Shown: piece after piece, positions 10,441 to 21,280 of the stretch
Numbering within the stretch: the first letter of the stretch is position 1
Layout: every line of letters starts with the position of its first letter
From: Nothophaeocryptopus gaeumannii
Taxonomy: Eukaryota > Ascomycota > Dothideomycetes > Mycosphaerellales > Mycosphaerellaceae
Length of the DNA: 64,000 nt
Direction of reading: 5' to 3'
NCBI GenBank assembly: GCA_031771865.1
Contig: JASISA010000040.1
Span: 1,240,001 to 1,304,000, forward strand
Program-made: the position numbers and the translations under genes
The notes under the pieces: generated by a model
Database searches by the model: none
What the model saw: only the letters and a program-made list of their open reading frames with translations
Told to the model about the DNA's origin: nothing

Positions 10441-11405
10441 TCAATCCAAGTGAGTGGTGTGGAGTAAACGGTTCCCGGTATCCGTTCCACTTATACCCGT
10501 GTGCTTGTTCTCAGACTTCCACAACGCGACAATGGCCAGCCTGCCATGTCCGCCCAATCCTTGTGCCAGCAGATCATCCTCCATCACCGCCTCTACCTGG
10601 ACCATTCCCGCCACTATCGCAATCCGGCCAGGAATGCCAAAGTTTCGAATATGGTTGGCATGTTCCGCAATTGTCTTGCCGAAGTTGATGACCGAGTCAA
10701 CGAGGATGATGTTCTCCACGCTATGAAGATGCTCCATCTTGAAATACACATTGCCCGTATTGTGTGGGCCGAGAGTCTTGTCACCGTCAATAATGAGCAT
10801 TAATTCAAGCCTGGATTGCGCTGGACGCAACGCGATCTACTTGTCGACTTCGTACAGGACAGTTTGCATAATTCTGGTCTTCGTTGCGTGACAAGATGAA
10901 ATCTTTGATCAAGCGCACACTGGTAGCCGTCAGGTCCGCGTTTCGTCCGGACGTCGGACTAGAGTGGTGAACTCGATCCGATGGTCTCGACACAGCGAAC
11001 GAAGACGATCGAATTTCGACACTCTGATGCAAGCGAAGATGCTTGAGCGACCCATCTGGTCTCTATCCTTGCTTATCGCCACTGCGTTGCTGCTCCACCT
11101 GTTCTGCTGGCACATTCCGCTTCATCCTGACTGCCTTCGGATCAGCAAGACAGGTGGCCCGTTACTATGCCGGCCTTACCGTTCTTGGCGCATTGCGACG
11201 AGTTGTTCTGGATTGCTGCTTCGCGGACCTTCGCCTTCTCTGGCTCTGGCACGGACTTGGAAGTTTGCAGACCTCCTGAAGTCATTTTCTCGATGACTTC
11301 TGAGCCATCAAAGTAGGAGATCGAATCATCACCCAGCTGTACTTGAATGTGGATTTTGAGTGTAATCTTTCCGCAGCTTGGAATGCCGTAGATGCCAATT
11401 ATGGT
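10441..11405 (-). pseudogene. Relic of a P-loop kinase / HAD phosphatase / uracil phosphoribosyltransferase-like fusion protein
   Basis: Reading leftward from 11405, the start has a Walker A-like GIYGIPSCGK, then YFDGSEVI and a GG-L block. A stop follows (TGA near 11150), and pieces such as LRSLCRDHRIEFTTL lie in another frame (about 10960-11020). A piece reading LMLIIDGDKTL (HAD motif) then runs directly into the C-terminal UPRT part (ILVDSVINFGKTI, ENKHTG, TDTGNRLLHTTHLD), ending at 10441. In the intact fungal fusion proteins known to me, a long stretch separates the HAD Asp motif from the UPRT core; here it is missing. Frame changes, stops and this internal deletion make it a pseudogene. 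Domain assignment is by motif only. Confidence 0.65.
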
Positions 11406-14210
11406 GGGCTTCGTGCTGGAAATCTTGCAGTTAGATTCGACTGATGAGGAGACTCAAGAAATTAAGCTTACCTCGCGCCATTTTAACGCCTCGAATGCTC
11501 TGTTAGCTGCTCTCGGGCTGCTACGAAGATATTTTCTACTCAAAAATCGAAGAGATAACGCGAAGAGACTGGTCACATCACAAACATTAGGCTACTAAGG
11601 AAGAAGCTTGCACAATGGGCAACGAGGGGAAAAGCGTTCTTCGAAAGCGTTCCCATGCTTGTTAGTTTCGCCTGGAATCCTAGAAAGCTTTCTGACACTC
11701 TCGACCCGCTCGTGGACAGGGGCTGGATTCTCAAGCGTGTCGTGCATAGCGCTGTCTCGTGGAGATTGCATGCCATGTGAACATAGTCCAGAGCCTATCT
11801 GATTGTGCTCGATACTGCATGCTTTTGCCGCCGTCGACTACCGGAGGCTCCTGGCCGCCAGTCCATCTAGGCACCATCACGGTGTCGGAGGCGATGCAGC
11901 TGCGGCTGTGCAAGTGTGTGGGTAACAGGAGCCCATGATCTAATACAGATTGCTTGCTTAGGACCGGACATCATCTCGGGGCGTGGCCTTCAGCCGCGAC
12001 ATGCCATTCAACGGAAGCGAGCTCGTCTCCTAAGTGAGACCTTGGTACAGACCTTCGGCTCCGTGGTCGCGTTCCGTACGGGTGCGGATGACATCGAGGA
12101 CCAGTCTTCCACATTCTGACTTGCTCTCTAGTAACGTAGCACTGTGACCTACAGCCAATCTTAGTGAACACCTGATGAGTAGGCAGAAACGCTTCAGCCT
12201 CGTCCAAGGCACTAAGTTCATACTCCATTCCATCTTCAGCTTGAGGCCATCAGCACAATTGCGTGTCAACTGATAGTAGCGATTCGTCCGTGGCGGTTGA
12301 CCTCCTAACGCAAAGATTGGAACAAGAAATTCGGCCCCGTAGCTGCGTACCGATCGGCTACTATGGACGTGTCATAGCTGAGTCCACTGAGGTCTCGGCG
12401 GGATACGGCCTTTAATGACCGTATGAAGAGGAATTGATTGAGGGGCAGGAGAGGACGAAGTTGGGTGCACTAAGACATGATATAGCGTTTCTACGGAGGG
12501 CTGGCGTCTGGATTTGCTCAACAAGGCGAGCCAGGGACTTCTGGGCCACACATCAGTTTTCTGGTACCTCTCGGGCCGCAAGATACTGAAGAGATGGGAG
12601 CTGGTATCCGATCGACCCAGCCGAGACGATTCCAAACATTGGCCTGGTGCTTCAGCCTCAGGGAAGCGAGCGCACTTGATACTGACCTCTTCATGCGTTC
12701 ATTAGAGTCTCTCGGCGAGACATCGCACTCGTTGTTCGCAGAATCATTTGTCGCAATTGCTTTCGTGATACTTACATGAATCCAACATGCGTGGTCCCTC
12801 ACTGACTGCAGGATTGGTGAGCAGGTTGAGAAGTCAGCTGCTGTGACAAGCGCCTATTACTCTGACGCCACGCCGCAGCGCGTGCTGTCATATACTTGCT
12901 TTTGGTGTGTGAAACACGGAATTGCTTTTGCGCGATACAGTGATGCTAGAGACCGAAGTCTCCAGTCGGGAGCGCGTTCCCGATACGCGGAGTCCACATG
13001 TGTTGGCGATCAGAGCGCTTGTGGTTCCCAGCGCCACACAACGTGGTGCTGATCGCGGTACCAGCCACCGCGAACAACAAAGAGGTTGTGCCCGAGAAGG
13101 AAGAACGGTAAGTTTGGACGGTCCGTTGAGGATTACTCGTCGAACCTAACCAGTACTTCACCTCCTGCCGTCCCGGTACGCCGGAACATATACAGCAGAG
13201 CCATGGAAATCGAAAGGGTGAAAGGAAACAAGAAAGCCAGGTACTGAAACACACCGTGTCGCTAATCTCCAGTCCGAAAAGCGTCACGGCCAATTGACTG
13301 TTTTTGGATTGGCGATATCGCATTCGGCAGTTGGAAATCTTCATCGAGGTCACCCACTGCTGCGTGTGGTTTGTTCAGGAATATGTGAAGCGGAGACGGA
13401 GGATGCGCCGTTGAATTGCGTGCAGAAAATCCGGAAGCGGGTCGCCTTATCGCGATGCAAGGCTTGAGGCTCGCTCGTCTTCACCCCCAAACTACTCCTT
13501 CGATCCTCCTATCCGCTGGTGGTTGTTGCCAAGCATGTCATGCTACATGGGTGCTTTCGATATCGTTTGATAGTTTTGACGTCGACGATCACGGTTGGCA
13601 TGGCTGGGGTGCTGAACAAGAGCTTGCATCCTTGATTAGAAGTATCTCAGCACATCCTTTTGCAACATGCAGGTGACCATCCCATGCCCAAGGCTTCGTG
13701 ATGACCGTTGTGATTTGGTCGTCATATCAGTGTGACACCCTGGGGAGAAGAGCGGGGGCAATACATTCACAGGTTGGGAAAGAGCTCAGAGAGCTACATC
13801 GCTACTTTTGGACATCATCCACCGGCTGAGACACCTTATCGCGGAGTCCTGTCAGATTCTTCACTAAACCACAAGGTGCACTGGAGCAGTAATGCACGTG
13901 CTACTAGAGCTATCGCCCTTTCTCTCGCTGTCCGTGGCGCAGGGCCACGCGGGTCTGCAAGAGGAAGTGGAGTTCGGAGACGGCGCATGTCAACTGTTCC
14001 ACCTCCATGCGAGCAGGCTAACAAATCTTGGTACACTAATATTTAATACAGCCGCTCTCCATCACAATCACGGTTGGTGACACCCGGACGATCAGGCTTG
14101 TCTGCTGTCTGCGAAGAAGCCCTGTCCTAAATACATTATCCTCCTGTCCCTTGTCAGTCTGTCGCTTCTCAAACCAATCCGCGGCCTACGATTGCTCGCC
14201 CTCCGAAACG
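11406..14210. other. 2.8-kb gene-poor region
   Basis: No frame here shows a recognised domain. On the minus strand at about 13130-13270 one short frame reads like a single membrane span (FQYLAFLFPFTLSIS) but has no clear start or partner exon. On the minus strand near 11610-11760 another short frame ends in CPLCKLL. Either could be gene debris. The last 300 bases are the 5' flank of the Zn2Cys6 gene. Confidence 0.4.
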
Positions 14211-15301
14211 ATGTACTCAGCCTCTACTCATCCCACTCTCGCTGCGTGGTCTCATGAGCGAGAGCCTACGAGCAAAGCATATCATCACGACTACTACTTG
14301 GACAGTCGCCGACAACGTCCTTCAGCAGCACTCCCGCCTTGTCCTGAACAAAAGCAAGTTGCTGCACACTACCAAGCTCCGTCAGCTTATCAAGACACGG
14401 CACGGAGTCTCCCTCGGCTTGAAGAACTCTTCGCTTCGGAACTCATCATTGCTCCTGCACACCAAGCACCTAAGTTGAGCTCTTTGAGCAGCACGACTTC
14501 GTCTCGCGATGGATACAACCTTTCCACGAATCGCTTGCCTCGCCCAGACTCCCTAGAAGCTTATTCAACCTCCCGACGATCTCAAAATGATGAGCGATCA
14601 TCAACTCCTCGATCGCGACATGGCGTCGATAGCCGTCACGAGATGCGCCTCGAGCGGGTGCTGAGTCCTAACCCAAACAATCAGAGATCAGTACGGTCGA
14701 TAGAGAAGGACAGCGCGCAACGACATCGAAGACCATGGGAACATCCCTCCTCACCACCTCAGCGACCTGCTTCACCTCCTCGCAAACGACACGACTCACC
14801 CAATGACTCTATCTCGCAACACTCATCCTCACCACCACCATCAGCCATGTACTCCCATCACCCAACACCAACAATCGACATCACGCCGGCTACATACATG
14901 TATCATCAGCCTCAGTACCCTTCTTTCCCTCCGCCCGACTGCCACGTGCTCGACCCCGATGGAAGCTATTATATACCCGCACACCTGATGGGAATCGGCC
15001 TTACCAAAGCCAAGTTGCCCAGAAAACGTTTGTCTATTGCGTGTAGCGATTGTAGGAGGAAGAAGATACGGTGTGAGCCGAGTCTGGATGGAGGGGGGTG
15101 TTTGCAGTGTCGGAAAGGGAAGAAGGACTGTAGAGTGTAAGTTGCTCCATATCTAGATGATACGTACGTGAAGTATCGTGACGCTGACTTATCTGTAGGG
15201 AGCCGGTGAGACGTAGGAAGAGGAAAAGCAGAGCGGTTGATGAGAGGTCTGTTTCTGTGGGGGAGAGTGTGGAGGATAAGGAGGAAATGGGGAGGTCATA
15301 A
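14211..15301 (+). CDS. Zn2Cys6 binuclear-cluster transcription factor
   Basis: Two exons (14211-15136, 15199-15301) encode 342 residues; the intron is GTAAGT...GTAG. The zinc cluster is near the C-terminus: IACSDCRRKKIRCEP, then CLQCRKGKKDC, the six cysteines of the Gal4-type fold. A basic run (RRRKRKSR) follows and could extend DNA contact or act as a nuclear signal. The first 280 residues are Ser/Pro/His-rich and probably disordered. A C-terminal cluster with no fungal-specific TF domain behind it is less common than the usual N-terminal cluster. ATG 14211 is the first ATG of the frame. Targets are unknown; it is the only regulator seen in this half of the window. Confidence 0.85.
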
Positions 15302-18300
15302 GCCAGAATTTGTATGATGAGAAGTGAAGGTGTCTTTCCTCACCCTTCCGAGATGTAAGCTCATGACGGGCTGGATGTTCTATTAACAGAGGTGCCGTCG
15401 GTTAGCGCTTTGGCGTAGTGGGTATCATGGAGAAACTTCGCACTACTCTACCGGTCCTTCCGCGGATCAACTTCTTTGATTTGACTACTATTCATCTTGT
15501 CCCGGCAACGTGTTTGTTCAAGATATATTATACTCTTTCCAACTCTTGTCATTAGAAGTGAAATGCAACGAGTCAGTGTGACTTTCATATTCTAGAAGCT
15601 ATGAGGCGTAGTATGCTCAAAAGCATCAGCCCATTGGAGGTCTCGCAGTGGTCAGCTTGTGATTTTCCAGTCAAATGGCTTGTACTCACATTCTGATATT
15701 ATCAGCCAAGGCCTCATCATTCTCAGAAGAGCTCATGAACCGCGGCTCTCGTGACGACGAAGGGCCCGGTAGGGCCGACGGTGAGATACCTGGACAGTTG
15801 TTTGCTCACAGTCGAGCGAGATGCTCCTGAAGGGTGAAGAAAACGAGCACCAGCTCAGGGGCTCGTGTCATACTTCACGCTGGATATATTTCCGAGCTAT
15901 GCCTCCTCACGGGGTGTGTTCACCATGGAAAACTCTCGGATCGGAATGGGCCGTTCGATCGGATGGCAGCAAGCTGCGGAGAAAAGTGTTGGTGATATAG
16001 CGTTCCTTTGCATCATGTTGAATTGATCACTCATCGTCGTCTATTTCAGACGCTGCCGTCAAGAAACAAGTTGGCGATATCGAATTCTGCGGAACGTAGT
16101 GGATTGCAGTGCACTCTTTCAGAGCGAGACATCTTTGTCAGGATACATGATCATCTCATGAATGTCGCCCTTATGGGTCCGTCAAATTGTCCAGTAGAAT
16201 AAGATCGACCAATCGATCATGTCTGTCCCTGATTCTGTCGTCGATACCAATCGTTTCCTTCTCCACTAGTCCTAGTAACGCCTAACCGCAAGCTCCATCC
16301 CGAAATCGTTGGCTGCCCTGGTGTCGGCGGATGCTGGGAACAGAGTCAGAACGAGATCTTTCTGCTTTGAAGGTACGCTACCTTGTCCTGATCAGGGCAG
16401 ACCCCATCACTTTCGCTCACCTAACCAGGCTCATTTCAGCATCGTTCCTTACGCGATCCAACTTTTGCAACTTACGTCCGTGAATCTTGGCTCATGCGCG
16501 CTTCGACAGTATTGTATGGGATTTCTGTGCAGAGCTTCATCGCAGTATTCTCGTCGTATGACATAGTGACCGCATCTGTTCCAGGTGATGGTGTTGCTGT
16601 AGCACATTTTCGTCGCCCTCTCATTCGACGATTGCTCTCGATGTAATTCAGCTCAACTCGGCAGTTCCGTTTGCTTGATCGAATCCAAAGCGAGCTCTGC
16701 AGGACGAAGGCTCAATAGTAGGCGCTGGCTCTGCAGAGTCGTAGCGGACCTAGCGGCACCACCTATGCTCGTTTCAGTGGCCGTGGAGATGCCTTGAATG
16801 CCTTGGTTTCGCGCTTCACAACGCAGAACGGGTCTTACCCATCTTACACGGCCATGTACGGCCTTCTCAGAGTAAAGCACGTGATGAGAAGACGGATGAG
16901 TGTCCGAAGGTGCTTAACACTACCCGGAATGGCCTTCTTCGTTCACGAATTGCACGGCAGCGATCTGCCAACGAATAGACAATCCCTGTAGCAAAGAGGT
17001 AGGGCTTGGTAGTAGTTCCAGTGAGCGGGACAGAAGCGTGTGTCGCTAGGAGATGTCGTATCCTTCTACTTGGCCGCAATGCTGACCTTCTGTACTTGCC
17101 CATGGCGAGGCATCGGGCAGTCGTGCCGCGGCGGCCGTGCAGATACAAATACAATGCCCAATGATTGGCACCGCTTTTAGGGAAGGTACAATGAGGAGTA
17201 CTAAGAGACGTAGCATGATAAAGGACGGATGCTTGCCCTTTGCTGGCCTCATTAGGCTATCGGTGAGAGCTCGGGCTCATGTCCTTGTCATCGGTCACGA
17301 ATCGCTTTCTTTAGCCTATTGGCGAATGGTAGACTTGCCGAGCGGCGAGGGCAGGTCTCCACGTCTCCATTTGCTGGCTCGAGTGGATGGCAACTATAGT
17401 GTCCACCCCGAAGTGCCGTGAAGAAAAGGCTTGTCTTCATCCTCTACGGGTCGCTGCTTTCTCATCTAGTGACGCAATGTGCCCAAATAGGGCTGGTGTG
17501 CTTTGAAAGTGAACAAGGGGCGAGTTCTTCATACTGGAGGGATTTCGAATTTGCAGCCAATACCAGACTGTCAATCAAGGCATTGCTTGTCAGCAGATGC
17601 AGCGCTAGAGTAAAGGTCCGCCACGTCCCACGCGAGCCTTTTGCGTGCCGAGCTGCCTGGGCAGCGTAACAGGAAGCGCCTCTGGAGACAAGAACACGAG
17701 CAGCACGTTCGTAATGTGTTGTATCAATGGGTCGAACAGAAGCGGCGGTTGGATGCCTGCAACGTCTTTCGAATGTACGTCTCTCGAGCCGCTCGGCCGG
17801 AGTCCAAAGCCAACAGAAATGGAGTATCGTTCACGTAAGTGTTCTCTTGCAGAGATCCACCCAGGTAGCGTCGTACCCAACATGCATTGAGATGCGTAGT
17901 CTTGCCGGGCTGTTCCTTTCGCCAAACGATTCGCGATGATGCCAAAGATGCCTGATCACCGCAGGTGCAAGGTTGCTCACGGTTAATTGTTGGAGATCTT
18001 TCTAATTGTTGAGGATCGCGGAAGCAGTGGTGGAGGTGATGTGGGCTTTGGACAAACAGCCTTTCGCAGCCGACTCCGCTCGACCTCGGGCTAGGCTCAT
18101 GCTGGTCAAGGCCAGGGTAGTGGTTGTTGCCAAGCCTGTTCACCCGAAGTCTGGTCCGTGCTGATTTCGTAGCGATCCTTCTGCGCGGTCTTTGAATGTT
18201 CTATCAGCAAGGACAAGTGCAGAGACTCGGTCGTGTGACATTGCCATTCTTCTCATCTTCATCAGTGTCCCAAATGCTGCTAGAGGTCTAGCGGTAACGC

Positions 18301-19173
18301 TGGGCGCTGGATTGTAGCTTGCGAATGGGGCATTTGGACACCCCTGATAGACTTCTGCCTCTGCTGGGCATCAACCACCTTCCGTATCGAGCCCTTTCAC
18401 AGTCCCCGTGAGCGCAGTATTGTCTGCCAATCGCCACTGCCAAATGTCACACAGACGCAGATCAAAGGGAAGTTCCCATTGGGTACTCTGGGCGGCCGCA
18501 CGGCTGCCATCTGACTCCTTACAAGTAGATACCATGCAGATAATTTGCCAGGCGGAGGGCCTGTCATTTGCCTCTGCCTGATCGAAACAACATCGGTGAG
18601 TAGTGAGGGTGTTACATCGGGCCCCAGCAGGGTAAAGCTCTGGCTTCGATTCGACCTTGCTGCAGTGGACACAAGCTGCTCGGGTTGGCCGTCCAAGGAT
18701 GCTGTGATGGTGTTTGCGTGTCTAGCCAATCCAATGTTGCTGCCCGGCCCGCGACGGGCGGCTATACCAAACTTCCACGATCCACGCCAATCTGCACCTC
18801 CTGCCAGCATCAAATGAGCCTGCAATACCTTTGCGTGCATCCAAACAATAACATCAGCATCACTCTCACCTCCTTTTCCCCCTGGTCTCCTCACCATCGA
18901 GACGCCTGTTGGATACATAAAGTTGTCGCTGGCCCGCCTCTTCGTCGTCGCCCGTGCAGTGCGGTGCCTTCGATCGCGGTGGCGTGCTTGGCGTGGATGG
19001 GAATCGGCACCGCGTTTCATCGGACCCGAGTTGGTGTGGACTCGCCGCGCCTCGCCTCGCGACTGCCAGCCGACCGTCAAAGATTCCTCCTCCTGCTGTC
19101 TCACGAACACGACTGTCTCCTTGGCAACAACCAAGACCTCTTCGACCCTTATCGTCAGACAGGCACGGAGACA
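15302..19173. other. 3.9-kb gene-poor region
   Basis: No supportable gene. Many short frames occur on both strands. At about 16437-16639 (+) a frame of roughly 65 codons (ATYVRESWLMRAS...) looks protein-like but matches no family I recognise. A long minus-strand frame, 18397-19134, has no start context or domain and overlaps the region just upstream of the next gene. No RIP-like loss of CpA/TpG is seen, so the emptiness here is not a RIP desert. Confidence 0.4.
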
Positions 19174-19905
19174 ATGGCCCCTATAGCCTTGAGTCTGGCT
19201 CAGAGTGAGTCGAAGGCTCGTTTCTTTACCAGGCTGGGCCTTGATGAGCGAAACAAATCACATCGGCATCTGTATTCGGCCATGAAGGTATGTTTGCTTT
19301 TTCGCCTCACACATCGATATGGAGGAATGACGTGTCGACAGGGTGAAGCTGTCGATGGATGGGCTCGCATCTCTGCGAACCGCGACGCTCTGATTCCTTC
19401 GTTGAGATCGGACGAATCTATACAGCCGCCTTTCACTTTCGGTCAGATTGACGAGGAAGCTATCCACAAGGAAGTCCTCTACATATTTGACAATGCCCGA
19501 AAAGACACAAAGATTATGTATGGACTAGGCTGCGACAAAGAGGGAGACCGCGACGAGAACTGGATCATACGCTGGCTCCTCTGGCATGTGTTTCGATACC
19601 GAGACGATCGAAATGGCAACACCACCCGACGTCGTGCGATTACCGAAAGCGAAGATCCGGAGACCGCATCTGACGAAGCTTCCGACCATGCTCGTCCTCG
19701 AGCATCGACTCAGAGCCCTCAGCATCATTGTCAACAGCCATCGTCGCAGGCGCCAGCAACTACAGATGAAAGGCGATTTCAGCCAGCGACTAGTGACAGG
19801 GAATCAAACAACAGATTCTTCGATCCAGTGCGAGGCCATTTCCGGACGTGGAACACCACCTGCTATGGGAAAGAAGGCATCGCAGGCAGGACGCATCCCG
19901 CATGA
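19174..19905 (+). CDS. Hypothetical fungal protein, unknown function
   Basis: Exon 1 (19174-19287) ends MK and joins exon 2 (19342-19905) across a 54-nt GTATGT...ACAG intron whose length is a multiple of three, so the frame also stays open unspliced. The product has about 225 residues. A conserved-looking core, HKEVLYIFDNARKDTKIMYGL then NWIIRWLLWHVFRYRDDRN, resembles members of a large uncharacterised family in Dothideomycetes. The C-terminus is Ser/Gln/Pro-rich and low in complexity, and the 3' end is uncertain because the TGA at 19903-19905 may not be the ancestral stop. No signal peptide or membrane span. Function unknown. Confidence 0.6.
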   Translation: MAPIALSLAQSESKARFFTRLGLDERNKSHRHLYSAMKVCLLFRLTHRYGGMTCRQGEAVDGWARISANRDALIPSLRSDESIQPPFTFGQIDEEAIHKEVLYIFDNARKDTKIMYGLGCDKEGDRDENWIIRWLLWHVFRYRDDRNGNTTRRRAITESEDPETASDEASDHARPRASTQSPQHHCQQPSSQAPATTDERRFQPATSDRESNNRFFDPVRGHFRTWNTTCYGKEGIAGRTHPA

Positions 19906-20424
19906 AGTCCTGTTCCCCGGTGGACGTGCATTCACGAGACGCTGCCACTTTTGTACTGAACCAGACCATGGCTCCAAGCATCAGCCATGTCTTTCATGCA
20001 AGATTCTGGCTCGGGCAGGATACGATTGGTCCAAAGGCCAGAGTCTTTGCCTCTTATAGTGACTCTTGATATTATTCCACTGGCCTTAACCTTCCCGGTT
20101 TACTCGACATCACGTCTATCAAGACACCGGGACAAATCCGCAAGCGCGAAGGTTTTTGGAGCTAAGCCCGCAGACACACGCTCGTTCCGAAACAATTCGC
20201 ATTGTACGAAGACGCGCGGTCGAGGCAGCTAACATCTTTACGCAAAGGCCATTGTACACTTCAGTGTCCTGAGACAATGCAGATGCTTGTTCCCTGCCTG
20301 CTGCTACCCAGCCAACTTCTGCAACTCTCGCCGACGAAGGGACGGACAATGCCCAGGAGAACAAAGCCTGCTGGCTTGTCAAGCTGAACACAGACGGGGC
20401 TGCGATTGCTGCAAAACTCGCTGA

Positions 20425-20779
20425 AACCTTGCTGCGCCCCTGCTCATGTGCATTTCGGAAGTTTGCAATGTTATGTAGTTGTGCAGATCTTCAACAGCTC
20501 ATGCTTGCCGAGATGAGTCAATTCTTCGCCAGCAACGAAATCAAGATCACTTTGTGCGTCATGCTCTTGAAGTATGACTGGCGCTTTGGACCAGGTCAGA
20601 AGAAGCCTGACGATCTACATCTCGAGACACAATTCACTGCGGCTTCGTGGACTGTAGTTCAAGCCAAGAGGTGGACGGAGGAGCTTGACTTGATGAATCC
20701 GAAGGCGTTGGTCAAGAGAAGTTTCTTGGTAAATCGAATTGGCTGGCAAGGAGTGCGTCGCATGGTAGCGATATTATAG
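20425..20779 (+). pseudogene. C-terminal relic of a second cytochrome P450
   Basis: The frame contains FFASNEIKITLCVMLLKYDW and, further on, RFGPGQKKP, the segment that directly follows the heme Cys loop (CPGRxFAxxEIK) in many fungal P450s. In place of the Cys loop the sequence reads LAEMSQFFASNE, so the heme ligand is lost. Nothing before it resembles the rest of a P450. It lies 10 kb from the other P450 relic, on the same strand, and is too far away to be its missing end. Confidence 0.6.
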
Positions 20780-21280
20780 ACTATAGATTGCTAGATGCTG
20801 TATTGCGCGATACTGCTGCAAAGTGGGTACATAGTTTCCTTCTGCAGAAAGCATTGCATCTTCTTCGCGAGCTGACAACCCCCGCTTACTAAACCTCGTG
20901 TGGGCGAGCTGCTGTCAATCGGTATCTATCCCCGGCTGTTCAAGCTCACCTCTTCATAGCGGCGAAGTCGGATGGGACTATTGAACATCAGCGACTTCAG
21001 GATCGAGGATCTCAATCGGTTCAGGGCTCACACATGCGCAGATTGTTAAGAAGCTAATCCCGACCGCCTTGTGTCAGAAGGAAAGCTGCAGGAGCAAGGC
21101 TTCTATGATTGCTTCGCGATCAAGTGACACTTCACACTTCGCTCAGACATGATTGCATGACTGAGCGAGTAGCTACCGTTCCAAGGCGGAAAAGAATACA
21201 CACGTATCTCTTGTCTCATCCCTCGACCAAAGCCAACGAAGGCCAACTGAGTACCTTTACCTTGCCTTCACGACACAAAC
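20780..21280. other. Intergenic, 5' flank of the flavin monooxygenase gene
   Basis: About 500 bases with no gene signal. It contains the presumed promoter and leader of the monooxygenase; no specific element could be named. Confidence 0.4.

Noticed and set aside
12946..13353. Minus-strand frame with a hydrophobic stretch
   Set aside because: One membrane-like segment can be read in a neighbouring frame, but there is no start, splice pattern or family match; noted only as possible debris.
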